From Microvirga sp. (lineage in GTDB: Bacteria; Pseudomonadota; Alphaproteobacteria; Rhizobiales; Beijerinckiaceae): 64,000 bases of DNA. Position 1 is the stretch's first letter; each line of letters opens with the position of its first letter. The position numbers and the translations under genes are program-made. Where the stretch lies: assembly GCF_014699075.1 (NCBI RefSeq), contig NZ_JACXAB010000003.1:124001-188000 (forward strand), in the 5' to 3' direction. Of this stretch, positions 17,269-25,629 are shown piece by piece. Below the pieces are notes generated by a model, which was not told where the DNA came from, made no database searches, and saw only the letters and a program-made list of their open reading frames with translations.

Positions 17269-18129
17269 ATGCCCTATCGTCCTGAAGACGAACAGGAGAT
17301 GACATTGACGGATCTGGCCAAGACTTTGATCGAGAAGCTGCGGGTCAGCCCCGACAGAAAAGCTCGTCTTCGGGATCGAGACCCGCGTGACAAATCCCTC
17401 TTTGGTGATGAGCAGCAGACCAAAGCCAACACGGCGTCTCTCGCCAAGGAGATCGATGCCTTGCAGGATCGGCTCTATGCCGATGGCTCGCGGGCGCTCC
17501 TCGTGATCCTTCAGGGCACCGATACCTCCGGCAAGGACGGCACGATCCGCAGCGTCTTCAACGCGACAGGTCCCCTGGGCGTCTCGGTTCATGCCTTCGG
17601 GCCGCCCACGAAGCTCGAACTGGAGCATGACTATCTCTGGCGCGTGCACGCCGTCTGCCCCCGGCGGGGGACCATCGGCATTTTCAACCGCTCTCATTAC
17701 GAAGACGTCCTGATCGGCAAGGTGCGGAAATTCGCGCCCGCGGCGGCGATCGAGCAGCGCTATGAGCAGATCAACGCTTTTGAGAAGATGCTGGTCGAGA
17801 ACGGCACCACGATCCTCAAGTTCATGCTCCACATCTCGAAGGACGAGCAGAAGGAGCGCCTCCAGGCCCGCCTCGACGATCCCACCAAGCATTGGAAGTT
17901 CAATCCCGGCGATCTGGAGGACAGGGAGCACTGGGACGATTACCAGGAGGCTTACGAGACGATGCTCCATCGCTGCTCGACCTCGTGGGCGCCCTGGCAC
18001 ATTATCCCGGCCGACCGCAAATGGGTGCGCAACGCTGCCATTGCGAACATCGTCAAGGCAACGCTCGAGGAGATGAACCCGCAATACCCGCAGGTCTCCT
18101 GGAATCCTGGTGACTTCTCAGTCGTCTGA
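17269..18129 (+). CDS. ppk2: Polyphosphate kinase 2 family protein
   Basis: A 286-residue PPK2-type phosphotransferase, which moves phosphate between polyphosphate and nucleotides. The P-loop is GTDTSGKDGTI (about residues 84-94), the Walker B region is FNRSHYEDVLIGKV, and the family blocks FGPPTKLELEHDYLWRVHAVCPRRGTIGIF and WKFNPGDLEDREHWDDYQEAYE are intact. The nucleotide preference (ADP, AMP or both) cannot be fixed from these motifs. The ATG at 17269 has no clear ribosome site; an in-frame ATG at 17299 has AGGAG directly abutting it, too close to work well. Confidence 0.9.
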   Translation: MPYRPEDEQEMTLTDLAKTLIEKLRVSPDRKARLRDRDPRDKSLFGDEQQTKANTASLAKEIDALQDRLYADGSRALLVILQGTDTSGKDGTIRSVFNATGPLGVSVHAFGPPTKLELEHDYLWRVHAVCPRRGTIGIFNRSHYEDVLIGKVRKFAPAAAIEQRYEQINAFEKMLVENGTTILKFMLHISKDEQKERLQARLDDPTKHWKFNPGDLEDREHWDDYQEAYETMLHRCSTSWAPWHIIPADRKWVRNAAIANIVKATLEEMNPQYPQVSWNPGDFSVV

Positions 18130-18174
18130 GCTCTGATATATTGAAGCGCATCTATTCCTGTGCTTCCTAGGCCT

Positions 18175-18978
18175 ATGCAAAAGCTCCTTGATCTTTATGA
18201 CACCGAAGTCCGTGGCTCGCTTGTGGCTCCTGCGCCGGGTTATCGCGCCGAGCGTGACGGGTCGGTTGTGCGTCTCGTCGGGCCGAGCCCAGACCCCAAC
18301 GACAACGCCGTCACCCTCACCCAGCTCACGGAGGCTACTGCGGACCGGGAGATTGCCCGGCAGATCAGTTTCTTCGGCGCACTCGGGCATGCTTTCGAGT
18401 GGAAGCATTTCAGCCACGATCAGCCGGCGAGCCTGCCGGACAAGCTGCGCGCTGCAGGCTTCGAGGCTCAGGAATCCGAGACTCTCGTGGTCCTGGATGC
18501 CAATCAGAACTTTGCCGATGCCGATCTTCAGGATGGCATCAGGATCAAAGAATTGAAGGACCCTGCCGCCCTGGAAGCCATTGGTGTGGTGAACACCGCC
18601 GTTTACGGAAACCCTCGGCATTCGGAGTGGCTGGTTGCCTCGATCGCGACGGAAAAGCAATCGGATCCCGCCTCGATCAGGATCTATGCGGCCTTTGCGG
18701 GAGACCGGCCCGTCAGCGTCGGCTGGGTCCGTCACAAGCGGGGGGAAACTTTCGGCAGCCTCTGGGGCGGCTCAACCTTGAAGGAATGGCGCGGCAAGGG
18801 CGTCTACTCGGCGCTGGTTGCCGTCCGGGCGCGTGCGGCGCGACAGCAGGGCTGCAAATGGCTGACGGTGGATTGCAGCCCGATGAGCCTGCCGATCCTG
18901 GAACGGCGGGGGTTCCAACGCCTCAGCACCACGACACCCTTTGTCTGGTCGCCAAAGGCCTTCAACAGGGAGACCTGA
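18175..18978 (+). CDS. GNAT family N-acetyltransferase
   Basis: A protein of about 267 residues whose C-terminal half is a GNAT acetyltransferase. The region SVGWVRHKRGETFGSLWGGSTLKEWRGKGVYSALVAVRARAARQQGCKWLTVDCSPMSLPILERRGFQRL shows the acetyl-CoA-binding RGKGVYSALV loop and the closing LERRGFQ strand. The N-terminal ~130 residues are a separate, less conserved domain seen in two-domain GNATs. The ATG at 18175 is preferred over the GTG at 18160. The acceptor substrate is unknown. It lies between ppk2 and a universal stress gene on the same strand. Confidence 0.8.
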   Translation: MQKLLDLYDTEVRGSLVAPAPGYRAERDGSVVRLVGPSPDPNDNAVTLTQLTEATADREIARQISFFGALGHAFEWKHFSHDQPASLPDKLRAAGFEAQESETLVVLDANQNFADADLQDGIRIKELKDPAALEAIGVVNTAVYGNPRHSEWLVASIATEKQSDPASIRIYAAFAGDRPVSVGWVRHKRGETFGSLWGGSTLKEWRGKGVYSALVAVRARAARQQGCKWLTVDCSPMSLPILERRGFQRLSTTTPFVWSPKAFNRET

Positions 18979-19023
18979 GGAGCCCTCTTGCCGACGAGCG
19001 GCTAAAGCGCGACAATAATTCTT

Positions 19024-19860
19024 ATGAAAAGCATTCTTGTCCCGATTGAAGACCACGGCGTCATCGAGCCTCAGCTGGAGGCTGCGCTGCAGCTGGCCCA
19101 GCTGTTCGACAGCTATATCGAGGGGATTGCGATCACGCCGGATTATCCGGTGGTCCTGCCGGTGGATATCGCCATCGGCGTTCCCTCCCCCATCACCCCC
19201 GAGAACCGCCTCGAGATGGCCCGCGCCTGCCGCGAACGCTTCGAGGCCTTCATGACCGAAAAGCAGATTTCACGCGCCGCTGCCGGGATGGCGGGCTTGA
19301 GCTCCGGCTGGCGGCAGGATGGCTTGATGGAGGATGCCTTCCTGGGGGCCTATGGACGGGTTTTCGACCTGATCGTCGTGGGACGCCCCGATGGCTCGAA
19401 CGGGCAGACCCGCCTGTCCACCGCAGAAGCCGCCCTCTTCGAGGCCGGACGGCCGGTGCTGATCGCTCCGCCTGTTCCAACCCGCAGCTTCGGTGAAACG
19501 GCTGTTATTGCGTGGAACCGGAGCACGGAAACAGCCCGTGCGGTGCTGGACTCGATGCCGCTGCTCCGCAAAGCCAAGCGGATCGTCGTTCTTGAGCTCG
19601 ACGACTGGGGTGTTCCCGGGCCTTCCGGCTCGGAGCTTGCCCGCCACCTTCGGATGCATGATCTGCCGGCAGAAGCCATCACGGCGGCGGATCCCTCAAA
19701 CCGGCCTGGCGAAGCAATCCTGAAGGAGGCTGCTGCCCTTGGCTGCGACCTGCTGGTGAAAGGCGCTTATACCCAGAGCCGCCTGCGGCAGATGTTCTTC
19801 GGCGGCGCCACCAGCCATATCCTGGGCAACACGACTATGCCTGTCCTGATGGCTCACTGA
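19024..19860 (+). CDS. Universal stress protein, two tandem domains
   Basis: A 278-residue cytoplasmic protein. The first UspA-like domain (about 1-145) opens MKSILVPIEDHGVIEPQLEAALQLAQLFDSYIEGIAI and the second (about 155-278) has TAVIAWNRSTETARAVLDSMPLL and ends with the SRLRQMFFGGATSHILGNTTMPVLMAH block. That block corresponds to the nucleotide-binding G-2x-G-9x-G(S/T) region. Tandem Usp proteins of this form are common in alphaproteobacteria and are usually linked to starvation or redox stress. The partner or ligand is not evident here. Confidence 0.87.
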   Translation: MKSILVPIEDHGVIEPQLEAALQLAQLFDSYIEGIAITPDYPVVLPVDIAIGVPSPITPENRLEMARACRERFEAFMTEKQISRAAAGMAGLSSGWRQDGLMEDAFLGAYGRVFDLIVVGRPDGSNGQTRLSTAEAALFEAGRPVLIAPPVPTRSFGETAVIAWNRSTETARAVLDSMPLLRKAKRIVVLELDDWGVPGPSGSELARHLRMHDLPAEAITAADPSNRPGEAILKEAAALGCDLLVKGAYTQSRLRQMFFGGATSHILGNTTMPVLMAH

Positions 19861-19878
19861 CGTTAGGTGTCGGGCTCC

Positions 19879-20793
19879 ATGTTCCGGGATGTTGCCGTCG
19901 TCCTCGATGATCGTTTCCAGCGCCTGCACATCGGATCCGCACGGCTGGAGAAGCTGGCAGAGGGATGCCGCTGGGCGGAGGGCCCGGCCTATTTTCCGGC
20001 GGGCCGCTACCTGATCTGGAGCGATGTGCCCAACGACCGGATGATGCGCTTCGACGAGACGTCCGGCACTGTGAGCGTCTTTCGCCCTTCGTCAGGCTAC
20101 TCCAACGGCAACACCGTCGACCGGCAGGGCCGCCTCGTCACCTGCGAGCATGGCAACCGACGTGTGACGCGCACCGAGCATGACGGCTCCATCACGGTGC
20201 TCGCCAGCCAACACCAGGGCCGGCGTTTCAACAGCCCCAACGACGTGGTGGTGAAGTCCGATGGATCGATCTGGTTCACGGATCCGGCCTACGGGATCGA
20301 TTCCGACTACGAGGGGCACAAGGCGGAGAGCGAGATCGGCGCTTGTCACGTGTACTGCATCGACCCGCACACGGGCGATGTCCGCAGCGTCGCCGACGAT
20401 TTCGTGCGCCCGAACGGAATCGCCTTCTCGCCCGACGAGCGGCGCCTCTATGTGGCCGACACCGGCGCCACCCATGTGAAGGACGGGCCGCGGCACATCC
20501 GGGTTTTCGATGTCAGCGACAGCGGAAACCTCTCGGGTGGCAGCGTTTTCGCCACCTGCACGCAGGGCTTGTTCGACGGCTTCAGGCTGGATGAGGCCGG
20601 GCGGATCTGGACGAGCGCCGGCGATGGCGTTCACTGCTACGAGAGCGACGGCACGCTGATCGGCAAGATCCTGGTTCCGGAAGCGGTCGCCAACGTGGTG
20701 TTCGGGGGGCCGAAGCGGAATCGTCTCTACATCTGCGCCACGACATCGCTCTATGCCATCATGCTGCCGGTCAACGGCGCCAAGACCTTCTAG
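19879..20793 (+). CDS. SMP-30/gluconolactonase family protein
   Basis: About 304 residues forming a six-bladed propeller lactonase. The metal-ligand positions of the family are visible: Glu in WAEGPAYFPAGRYLIWSDVPNDRM, Asn in FNSPNDVVVKSDGSIWFTDPAYGI, Asn in VRPNGIAFSPDERRLYVADT, and an Asp in the QGLFDGFRLDEAGRIWTS block. The family hydrolyses sugar lactones or related esters. There is no signal peptide, so it is cytoplasmic. The ATG at 19879 is preferred; a GTG at 19867 would add four residues. It starts 18 bp after the Usp gene. The substrate is unknown. Confidence 0.85.
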   Translation: MFRDVAVVLDDRFQRLHIGSARLEKLAEGCRWAEGPAYFPAGRYLIWSDVPNDRMMRFDETSGTVSVFRPSSGYSNGNTVDRQGRLVTCEHGNRRVTRTEHDGSITVLASQHQGRRFNSPNDVVVKSDGSIWFTDPAYGIDSDYEGHKAESEIGACHVYCIDPHTGDVRSVADDFVRPNGIAFSPDERRLYVADTGATHVKDGPRHIRVFDVSDSGNLSGGSVFATCTQGLFDGFRLDEAGRIWTSAGDGVHCYESDGTLIGKILVPEAVANVVFGGPKRNRLYICATTSLYAIMLPVNGAKTF

Positions 20794-20828
20794 CGTCTCC
20801 AGGGCCTTCAACCTCAATCAACGCGCAT

Positions 20829-20852
20829 TGGGCTAGGAATCAAGCCCATTTT
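20829..20852 (+). terminator. Putative intrinsic terminator
   Basis: TGGGCT (20829-20834) and AGCCCA (20843-20848) form a 6-bp stem with an 8-nt loop followed directly by TTTT (20849-20852). It lies 36 bp beyond the lactonase stop codon and just ahead of the next permease gene. Confidence 0.5.
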
Positions 20853-20870
20853 CTCGCATTGATCCTTCCC

Positions 20871-21806
20871 ATGTCTCAATCCGGTTCCTCCCCAGCCCAC
20901 AAGGTTCGGTCAGGCGTCCTTGTCGGCATCGGCCTGATGCTGCTCGGCGTCTTCATGTTCGCCATGAACGACGTGATGGGCAAATGGCTCGTCGCCACCT
21001 ATTCCGTCGGGCAGGTCCTGCTCCTGCGCAGCGTCGCGGCCCTCATGGTCCTTCTGCCCCTCATGCGCCGGCAGAAGGTTCCGTTCGAGATCCCGCCGCA
21101 GCCGGGCTTGCATCTGGTGCGCATCACCCTCTCGACCCTGGAGGTCGCCTGCTTCTACTGGGCCGTCACCTATCTGCCCCTGGCCGACGTGATGACCTAT
21201 TACCTGGCCGGGCCGATCTATGTGGCGGCCTTCGCGGCCTTCTGGCTTGGGGAGAAGATCGACAAGCGGCGCATGCTCGCGATTGCCTGCGGCTTCGTCG
21301 GCGTGCTGATCGCCCTGCGCCCGTCAAGCGCCACCCTGTCCCTGCCAGCGCTCATCGCGCTCGCGGGAAGCCTGTTCTACTCTCTCCTCATGATCACGAC
21401 GCGCAAGCTGCGGGAGACCCACGACGCCACCCTCGTGCTTGGTCAGATCCTCGGAGCCCTGATCTTCGGCCTCGCCGCGGCGCCGCTCGCCTGGGTCACG
21501 CCGGGTCCGCTCGATCTCGCAGGCCTGTTCCTGCTCGGCATCGTGTCCATGGCAGCGCATGTGTGCGTGAACAGGTCCCTGAAGATTGCGCCTGCATCTG
21601 TCGTCGCCCCCTATCAGTACACCCTCATCGTCTGGGCGATCGTGCTCGGCTATCTGTTCTTCGGCGATGTCGTGGGATTCTGGACGCTCGTTGGTGCCGC
21701 CGTGATCTGCGGCGCAGGGCTGGTCCTCCTGCTGCTTGAGCGTGAGGCAGCCCGGCGAGGGCGCGAGGCGAAAGACATCGAGACGCCGGTGCTGCCGGAG
21801 GCTTGA
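20871..21806 (+). CDS. DMT superfamily (EamA) transporter
   Basis: A second EamA-type permease of 311 residues with two five-helix repeats. Repeat one ends LEVACFYWAVTYLPLADVMTYYLAGPIYVAAFAAFWLGEKI; repeat two ends IAPASVVAPYQYTLIVWAIVLGYLFFGDVVGFWTLVGAAVI. Both show the family pattern of a Pro-containing helix followed by a WLGE/FGD turn. The ATG at 20871 is preferred over a TTG at 20859. It is similar in layout to the permease at 1337-2317, but the two are not adjacent. The substrate is unknown; exporters of amino acids or related metabolites are common in this family. Confidence 0.87.
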   Translation: MSQSGSSPAHKVRSGVLVGIGLMLLGVFMFAMNDVMGKWLVATYSVGQVLLLRSVAALMVLLPLMRRQKVPFEIPPQPGLHLVRITLSTLEVACFYWAVTYLPLADVMTYYLAGPIYVAAFAAFWLGEKIDKRRMLAIACGFVGVLIALRPSSATLSLPALIALAGSLFYSLLMITTRKLRETHDATLVLGQILGALIFGLAAAPLAWVTPGPLDLAGLFLLGIVSMAAHVCVNRSLKIAPASVVAPYQYTLIVWAIVLGYLFFGDVVGFWTLVGAAVICGAGLVLLLLEREAARRGREAKDIETPVLPEA

Positions 21807-21913
21807 GCCTTGTCCGTTCCATCATCCTTTCTGACTAGGGACGGCGCCGGACGCGCGCTTGACATGCTGCACTGCAAGGTCGTCAATGGCGCAATAACAA
21901 TACGGGGAGACCG

Positions 21914-23104
21914 ATGCGCCTGGGACTTAAAATCGCTGCCGCTACGGCAGGAATTTTCTTTGCATCTTCAGCTTTTGCTCAAGACATAAAGATCGCACTG
22001 ATCGCTGGCAAGACCGGTCCGCTCGAGGCGTATGCCAAGCAGACCGAAGCCGGCTTCATGATGGGCCTCGAGTATCTCACCAAGGGCACGATGGCCATCA
22101 ACGGCCGCAAGATCAACGTGATCGTCAAGGACGATCAGCTCAAGGCGGATCTCTCCAAGACGCTGCTGGAGCAGGCCTATAATGACGACAAGGTCGATCT
22201 TGCTGTTGGCACCACTTCGTCCGCTGCCGCTCTTGCCATGCTTCCCGTCGCCGAGGAGAACGGCAAGGTTCTGATTGTGGAGCCCGCCGTCGCCGATGCG
22301 ATCACCGGCGAGAAGTGGAACCGCTTCATCTTCCGCACTGCCCGCAACTCGACGCAGGATGCCTATGGCGCGGCCGCGGCCGTTCCGGCCAGCGGTGACG
22401 TGTCGATTGCAACCCTTGCGCAGGATTATGCCTTCGGCAAGGACGGTGTTGCGGCCCTGAAGAACGCGCTCGCTCAGATCCGCCCGAATGCAAAGGTGGT
22501 GTTTGAGGAATATGCTCCGCAGAACGCCACCGACTTCACCGCCTCCGCTCAGCGCATCTTCGACGCGCTGAAGGACAAGCCGGGCAAGAAGATCATCAAC
22601 ATCATCTGGGCCGGCCAGCACCCGCTGCCGAAGATCGCCGACCTGAAGCCCGAGCGCTTCGGCATCGAGATCGCGCCCGGCGGCAACATCCTGCCCGCCA
22701 TGCAGATCTACAAGAACTATCCCGGCATGGAAGGCGCGGTGTATTACTACTACGCGTTCCCCAAGAACGCGATGAACGACTGGCTCCTGTCTGAGCACCA
22801 GAAGCGCTTCAACGCGCCGCCCGACTTCTTCACCGCGGGCGGCTTCGCTGCGGCCTCCGCTGCCGTCACGGCCATCCAGAAGGCCGGCGGCACCGACACC
22901 GAGAAGCTGATCACGGCCATGGAAGGCATGACCTTCGAGACGCCGAAGGGTCCGATGACCTTCCGCAAGGAAGATCACCAGGCCATGCAGGAGATGTATC
23001 ACTTCAAGGTCAAGGCGAACGGCAAGGACGCGAACGACCTGCTCGATCTCGTCGCCACCATCCCGGCCGACAAGATGCCGGTCCCGGTTCGGAACAAGCG
23101 CTAA
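21914..23104 (+). CDS. LIV-type ABC transporter, substrate-binding protein
   Basis: A 396-residue periplasmic binding protein of the branched-chain amino acid (LivK-like, type I fold) family. A signal peptide (about 1-22, ending SSAFAQ) is followed by IKIALIAGKTGPLEAYAKQTEAGFMMGLEYL, the family opening, then VDLAVGTTSSAAALAMLPVAEENGKVLIVEPAVAD, and FRKEDHQAMQEMYHFKVK near the end. It is the first gene of a five-gene unit in order binding protein, two ATPases, two permeases. Family members of this subgroup often bind compounds other than leucine, isoleucine and valine, including amides, so the ligand is left open. Confidence 0.9.
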   Translation: MRLGLKIAAATAGIFFASSAFAQDIKIALIAGKTGPLEAYAKQTEAGFMMGLEYLTKGTMAINGRKINVIVKDDQLKADLSKTLLEQAYNDDKVDLAVGTTSSAAALAMLPVAEENGKVLIVEPAVADAITGEKWNRFIFRTARNSTQDAYGAAAAVPASGDVSIATLAQDYAFGKDGVAALKNALAQIRPNAKVVFEEYAPQNATDFTASAQRIFDALKDKPGKKIINIIWAGQHPLPKIADLKPERFGIEIAPGGNILPAMQIYKNYPGMEGAVYYYYAFPKNAMNDWLLSEHQKRFNAPPDFFTAGGFAAASAAVTAIQKAGGTDTEKLITAMEGMTFETPKGPMTFRKEDHQAMQEMYHFKVKANGKDANDLLDLVATIPADKMPVPVRNKR

Positions 23105-23112
23105 ACAGACCA

Positions 23113-23892
23113 GTGACCCTATCCGCGACAACGACGCCCGCGCTTGAAACGCGCGGGCTTACTATTCGCTTCGGCGGCCATGTGGCCGTCAACCACGTAT
23201 CGTGCCGCTTCACCCCCGGCACGCTCACGGCCATTGTCGGCCCCAACGGCGCCGGCAAGACTACCTACTTCAACCTGATCTCCGGCCAGTTGCGCGCCAC
23301 ATCGGGCCAGGTGATCGTCGGCGGCGAGGACATCACGGGCCTTGCGCCATCGGCCCGCACTAAGCGCGGGCTCGGACGCGCCTTTCAGCTCACCAATCTT
23401 TTTCCGCAGCTCACCGCGCTTGAGAATGTGCGCCTTGCAGTGCAGAGCCGCGCCGATGCAGGCTGGTCGCTCCTCAAGGTGTGGAACACGCGCCGCGACC
23501 TGATCGAGCAGGCGGAGGCCGTCTTGGAGCGGGTGCGCCTGGCCGACAAGCGCCACATCGCCCCGAAGGCTCTCTCGCACGGGGATCAGCGCAAGCTCGA
23601 AGTCGCTCTTCTCATCGCCATGGAGCCCAAGGTCTTCATGTTCGACGAGCCGACCGCCGGCATGAGCGTCGACGAGGTGCCGACCATTCTCGAACTCATC
23701 CACGACATCAAGCAGCGGAGTGATGCCACCGTGCTCCTCGTGGAGCACAAAATGGACGTGGTGCGCTCGCTCTCCGACCGCATCATCGTGCTGCACAACG
23801 GCGTCCTCGTGGCCGACGGGGATCCCGCAGAGGTCATCGCGTCGCCGGTGGTGCAGGAAGCCTATCTCGGCGTGGAGGTCGCCCGTGACTGA
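23113..23892 (+). CDS. livG: LIV-type ABC transporter ATPase (LivG-like)
   Basis: A 259-residue ATPase with Walker A GPNGAGKTTYF, a Q-loop in GRAFQLTNLFPQLTALENV, signature region LSHGDQRKLEVALLIAMEPK and Walker B VFMFDEPTAGMS, followed by the H-loop LLVEHKMDVV. The signature is LSHGDQ rather than LSGGQ, as is usual for LivG proteins. The start is GTG at 23113, 8 bp after the binding-protein stop. The last 8 bp overlap the GTG start of the second ATPase, which implies coupled translation. Confidence 0.92.
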   Translation: MTLSATTTPALETRGLTIRFGGHVAVNHVSCRFTPGTLTAIVGPNGAGKTTYFNLISGQLRATSGQVIVGGEDITGLAPSARTKRGLGRAFQLTNLFPQLTALENVRLAVQSRADAGWSLLKVWNTRRDLIEQAEAVLERVRLADKRHIAPKALSHGDQRKLEVALLIAMEPKVFMFDEPTAGMSVDEVPTILELIHDIKQRSDATVLLVEHKMDVVRSLSDRIIVLHNGVLVADGDPAEVIASPVVQEAYLGVEVARD

Positions 23893-24610
23893 GCCCCTCC
23901 TGCAGCTTTCCGGCGTTCACACGCATATCGGTCCCTATCACATTCTTCATGGCGTGGACTTCGCTGTTCCGGCCGGCGAACTGACGATGCTGCTCGGCCG
24001 CAACGGCGCCGGCAAGACGACGACACTTCGCACCATCATGGGACTGTGGCAGGCCTCTTCGGGCCGTATCCGCTTCGACGGCAGCGACATCACCACAAAG
24101 TCCACGCCGGACATCGCCCGCGCTGGCATCGCCTATGTGCCGGAAGCCATGGGCATCTTCACGGATCTGACAGTGCGTGAAAACATCGTGCTCGCGGCTC
24201 GCAGCGGTCCCGTCGACAAGAATCGGCTCGATTGGATCCTCGGGCTGTTTCCCGCCCTCAAGCGCTTCTGGAACCTGCCCGCCGGCAATCTCTCCGGCGG
24301 GCAGAAGCAGATGCTGGCCATCGCCCGTGCCATCGCCGAGCCACGCCGCCTGCTGCTCATCGATGAGCCCACCAAGGGCTTAGCCCCAGTGATGGTGCGC
24401 AGCATGATCGAGGCTTTCAGGGCCCTGAAGGCGTCCGGCGAGACGATCCTGCTCGTGGAACAGAACTTCTATGCCGCTTCGGCGCTCGGCGACAATGTGG
24501 TCGTGATGGACGACGGGCGCATCGTGCATTCCGGCCCCATGAGCGACCTCGTGGCGGACAAAGACATGCAGCAGCGCCTGCTCGGCCTCTCTCTGGATGC
24601 TCACCAATGA
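23885..24610 (+). CDS. livF: LIV-type ABC transporter ATPase (LivF-like)
   Basis: A 241-residue ATPase that pairs with the LivG-like subunit. It has Walker A GRNGAGKTTTLRTIMGLW, the YVPEAMGIFTDLTVRENI block typical of LivF, signature LSGGQKQMLAIARAI and Walker B LLLIDEPTKGLAP. The GTG at 23885 lies in the GTGACTGA overlap with livG; an in-frame extension back to 23720 is overlapping-frame sequence. Its stop overlaps the next start by 4 bp (ATGA). Confidence 0.92.
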   Translation: MTEPLLQLSGVHTHIGPYHILHGVDFAVPAGELTMLLGRNGAGKTTTLRTIMGLWQASSGRIRFDGSDITTKSTPDIARAGIAYVPEAMGIFTDLTVRENIVLAARSGPVDKNRLDWILGLFPALKRFWNLPAGNLSGGQKQMLAIARAIAEPRRLLLIDEPTKGLAPVMVRSMIEAFRALKASGETILLVEQNFYAASALGDNVVVMDDGRIVHSGPMSDLVADKDMQQRLLGLSLDAHQ

Positions 24611-25629
24611 GTGACATGGCTGCCCAATCCTCGGCTCCCGCCGAGCTCCCCCGCGCCAAGACGGATTGGCTACCGCTCCTGCTCATTCCGGCGCTCGCCC
24701 TTCTGGCGCTGCCCTTCGTCGGCAATCCTTCGACCTGGGTGACGCTCACGGTAGCGGGGCTCGCCATGGGCATGATGATCTTCCTGATGGCCTCGGGGCT
24801 CACCCTCGTGTTCGGCCTCATGGACATCATCAATTTCGGCCACGGCGTCTTCATCTCGCTCGGCGCCTACGCCACGCTCCTCGTGCTGGGCCCCTTGGCC
24901 GGATGGGCGCTGTCGGACTCCATCGGGTTGAACCTGGCACTCTTGGGATTATGCATCCTGGTCGCCATGGCCGTCACAGCTCTTGCCGGTGCCGTCTTCG
25001 AGCGCGTGATCGTCCGTCCCGTCTATGGCAGCCATCTGAAGCAGATCCTGGTCACCATGGGCGGCCTGATCGTCACCGAGCAGCTGATCCATGCCATCTG
25101 GGGCGCCTCGCCCATCCCGATCCCGTTGCCGCAATCCCTGCGCGGTGCCTTCGTGCTCGGCGACATCGTCATGGAGCGCTACCGGGTCATCGCGGTCGTC
25201 ATCGGCCTTGTGGTCTTCCTCGGCATGCAGCTGATCCTCAACCGCACCCGGATCGGCCTGCTCATCCGCGCCGGCGTCGAGAACCCGGAGATGGTCGAGG
25301 CGCTCGGCTACCGGATCCGCCGGCTCTTCGTGAGCGTGTTCATCGCCGGTTCGGCGCTCGCCGGCCTCGGAGGTGTCATGTGGGCATTCTACCGCCAGAC
25401 CCTCACCGCCGGCATGGGCATGGAGGTGATGGTGCTGGTGTTCATCGTCATCATCATCGGCGGCCTCGGCTCCGTCGGCGGCTGCTTCGTGGGCTCCATC
25501 CTTGTTGCTCTCGTGGCCAACTATGTCGGCTTCATCGAGCCGAAGCTGGCGCTGATCTCCAACATCCTCGTCATGGCCCTCGTCCTGATCTGGCGCCCCC
25601 AGGGCCTGTTTCCGGTAGCACGCCGATGA
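24607..25629 (+). CDS. livH: LIV-type ABC transporter permease (LivH-like)
   Basis: A 340-residue inner-membrane permease. After a hydrophilic N-terminus it shows FLMASGLTLVFGLMDIINFGHGVFISLGAYATLLV, the LivH hallmark, then VYGSHLKQILVTMGGLIVTEQLI, RIGLLIRAGVENPEMVEALGYRIRRLFVSVF (coupling region) and the C-terminal VFIVIIIGGLGSVGGCFVGSILVALV. It overlaps livF by 4 bp upstream and livM by 4 bp downstream, so it belongs to the same tightly packed operon. The N-terminus is about 30 residues longer than in many LivH proteins. Confidence 0.92.
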   Translation: MSDMAAQSSAPAELPRAKTDWLPLLLIPALALLALPFVGNPSTWVTLTVAGLAMGMMIFLMASGLTLVFGLMDIINFGHGVFISLGAYATLLVLGPLAGWALSDSIGLNLALLGLCILVAMAVTALAGAVFERVIVRPVYGSHLKQILVTMGGLIVTEQLIHAIWGASPIPIPLPQSLRGAFVLGDIVMERYRVIAVVIGLVVFLGMQLILNRTRIGLLIRAGVENPEMVEALGYRIRRLFVSVFIAGSALAGLGGVMWAFYRQTLTAGMGMEVMVLVFIVIIIGGLGSVGGCFVGSILVALVANYVGFIEPKLALISNILVMALVLIWRPQGLFPVARR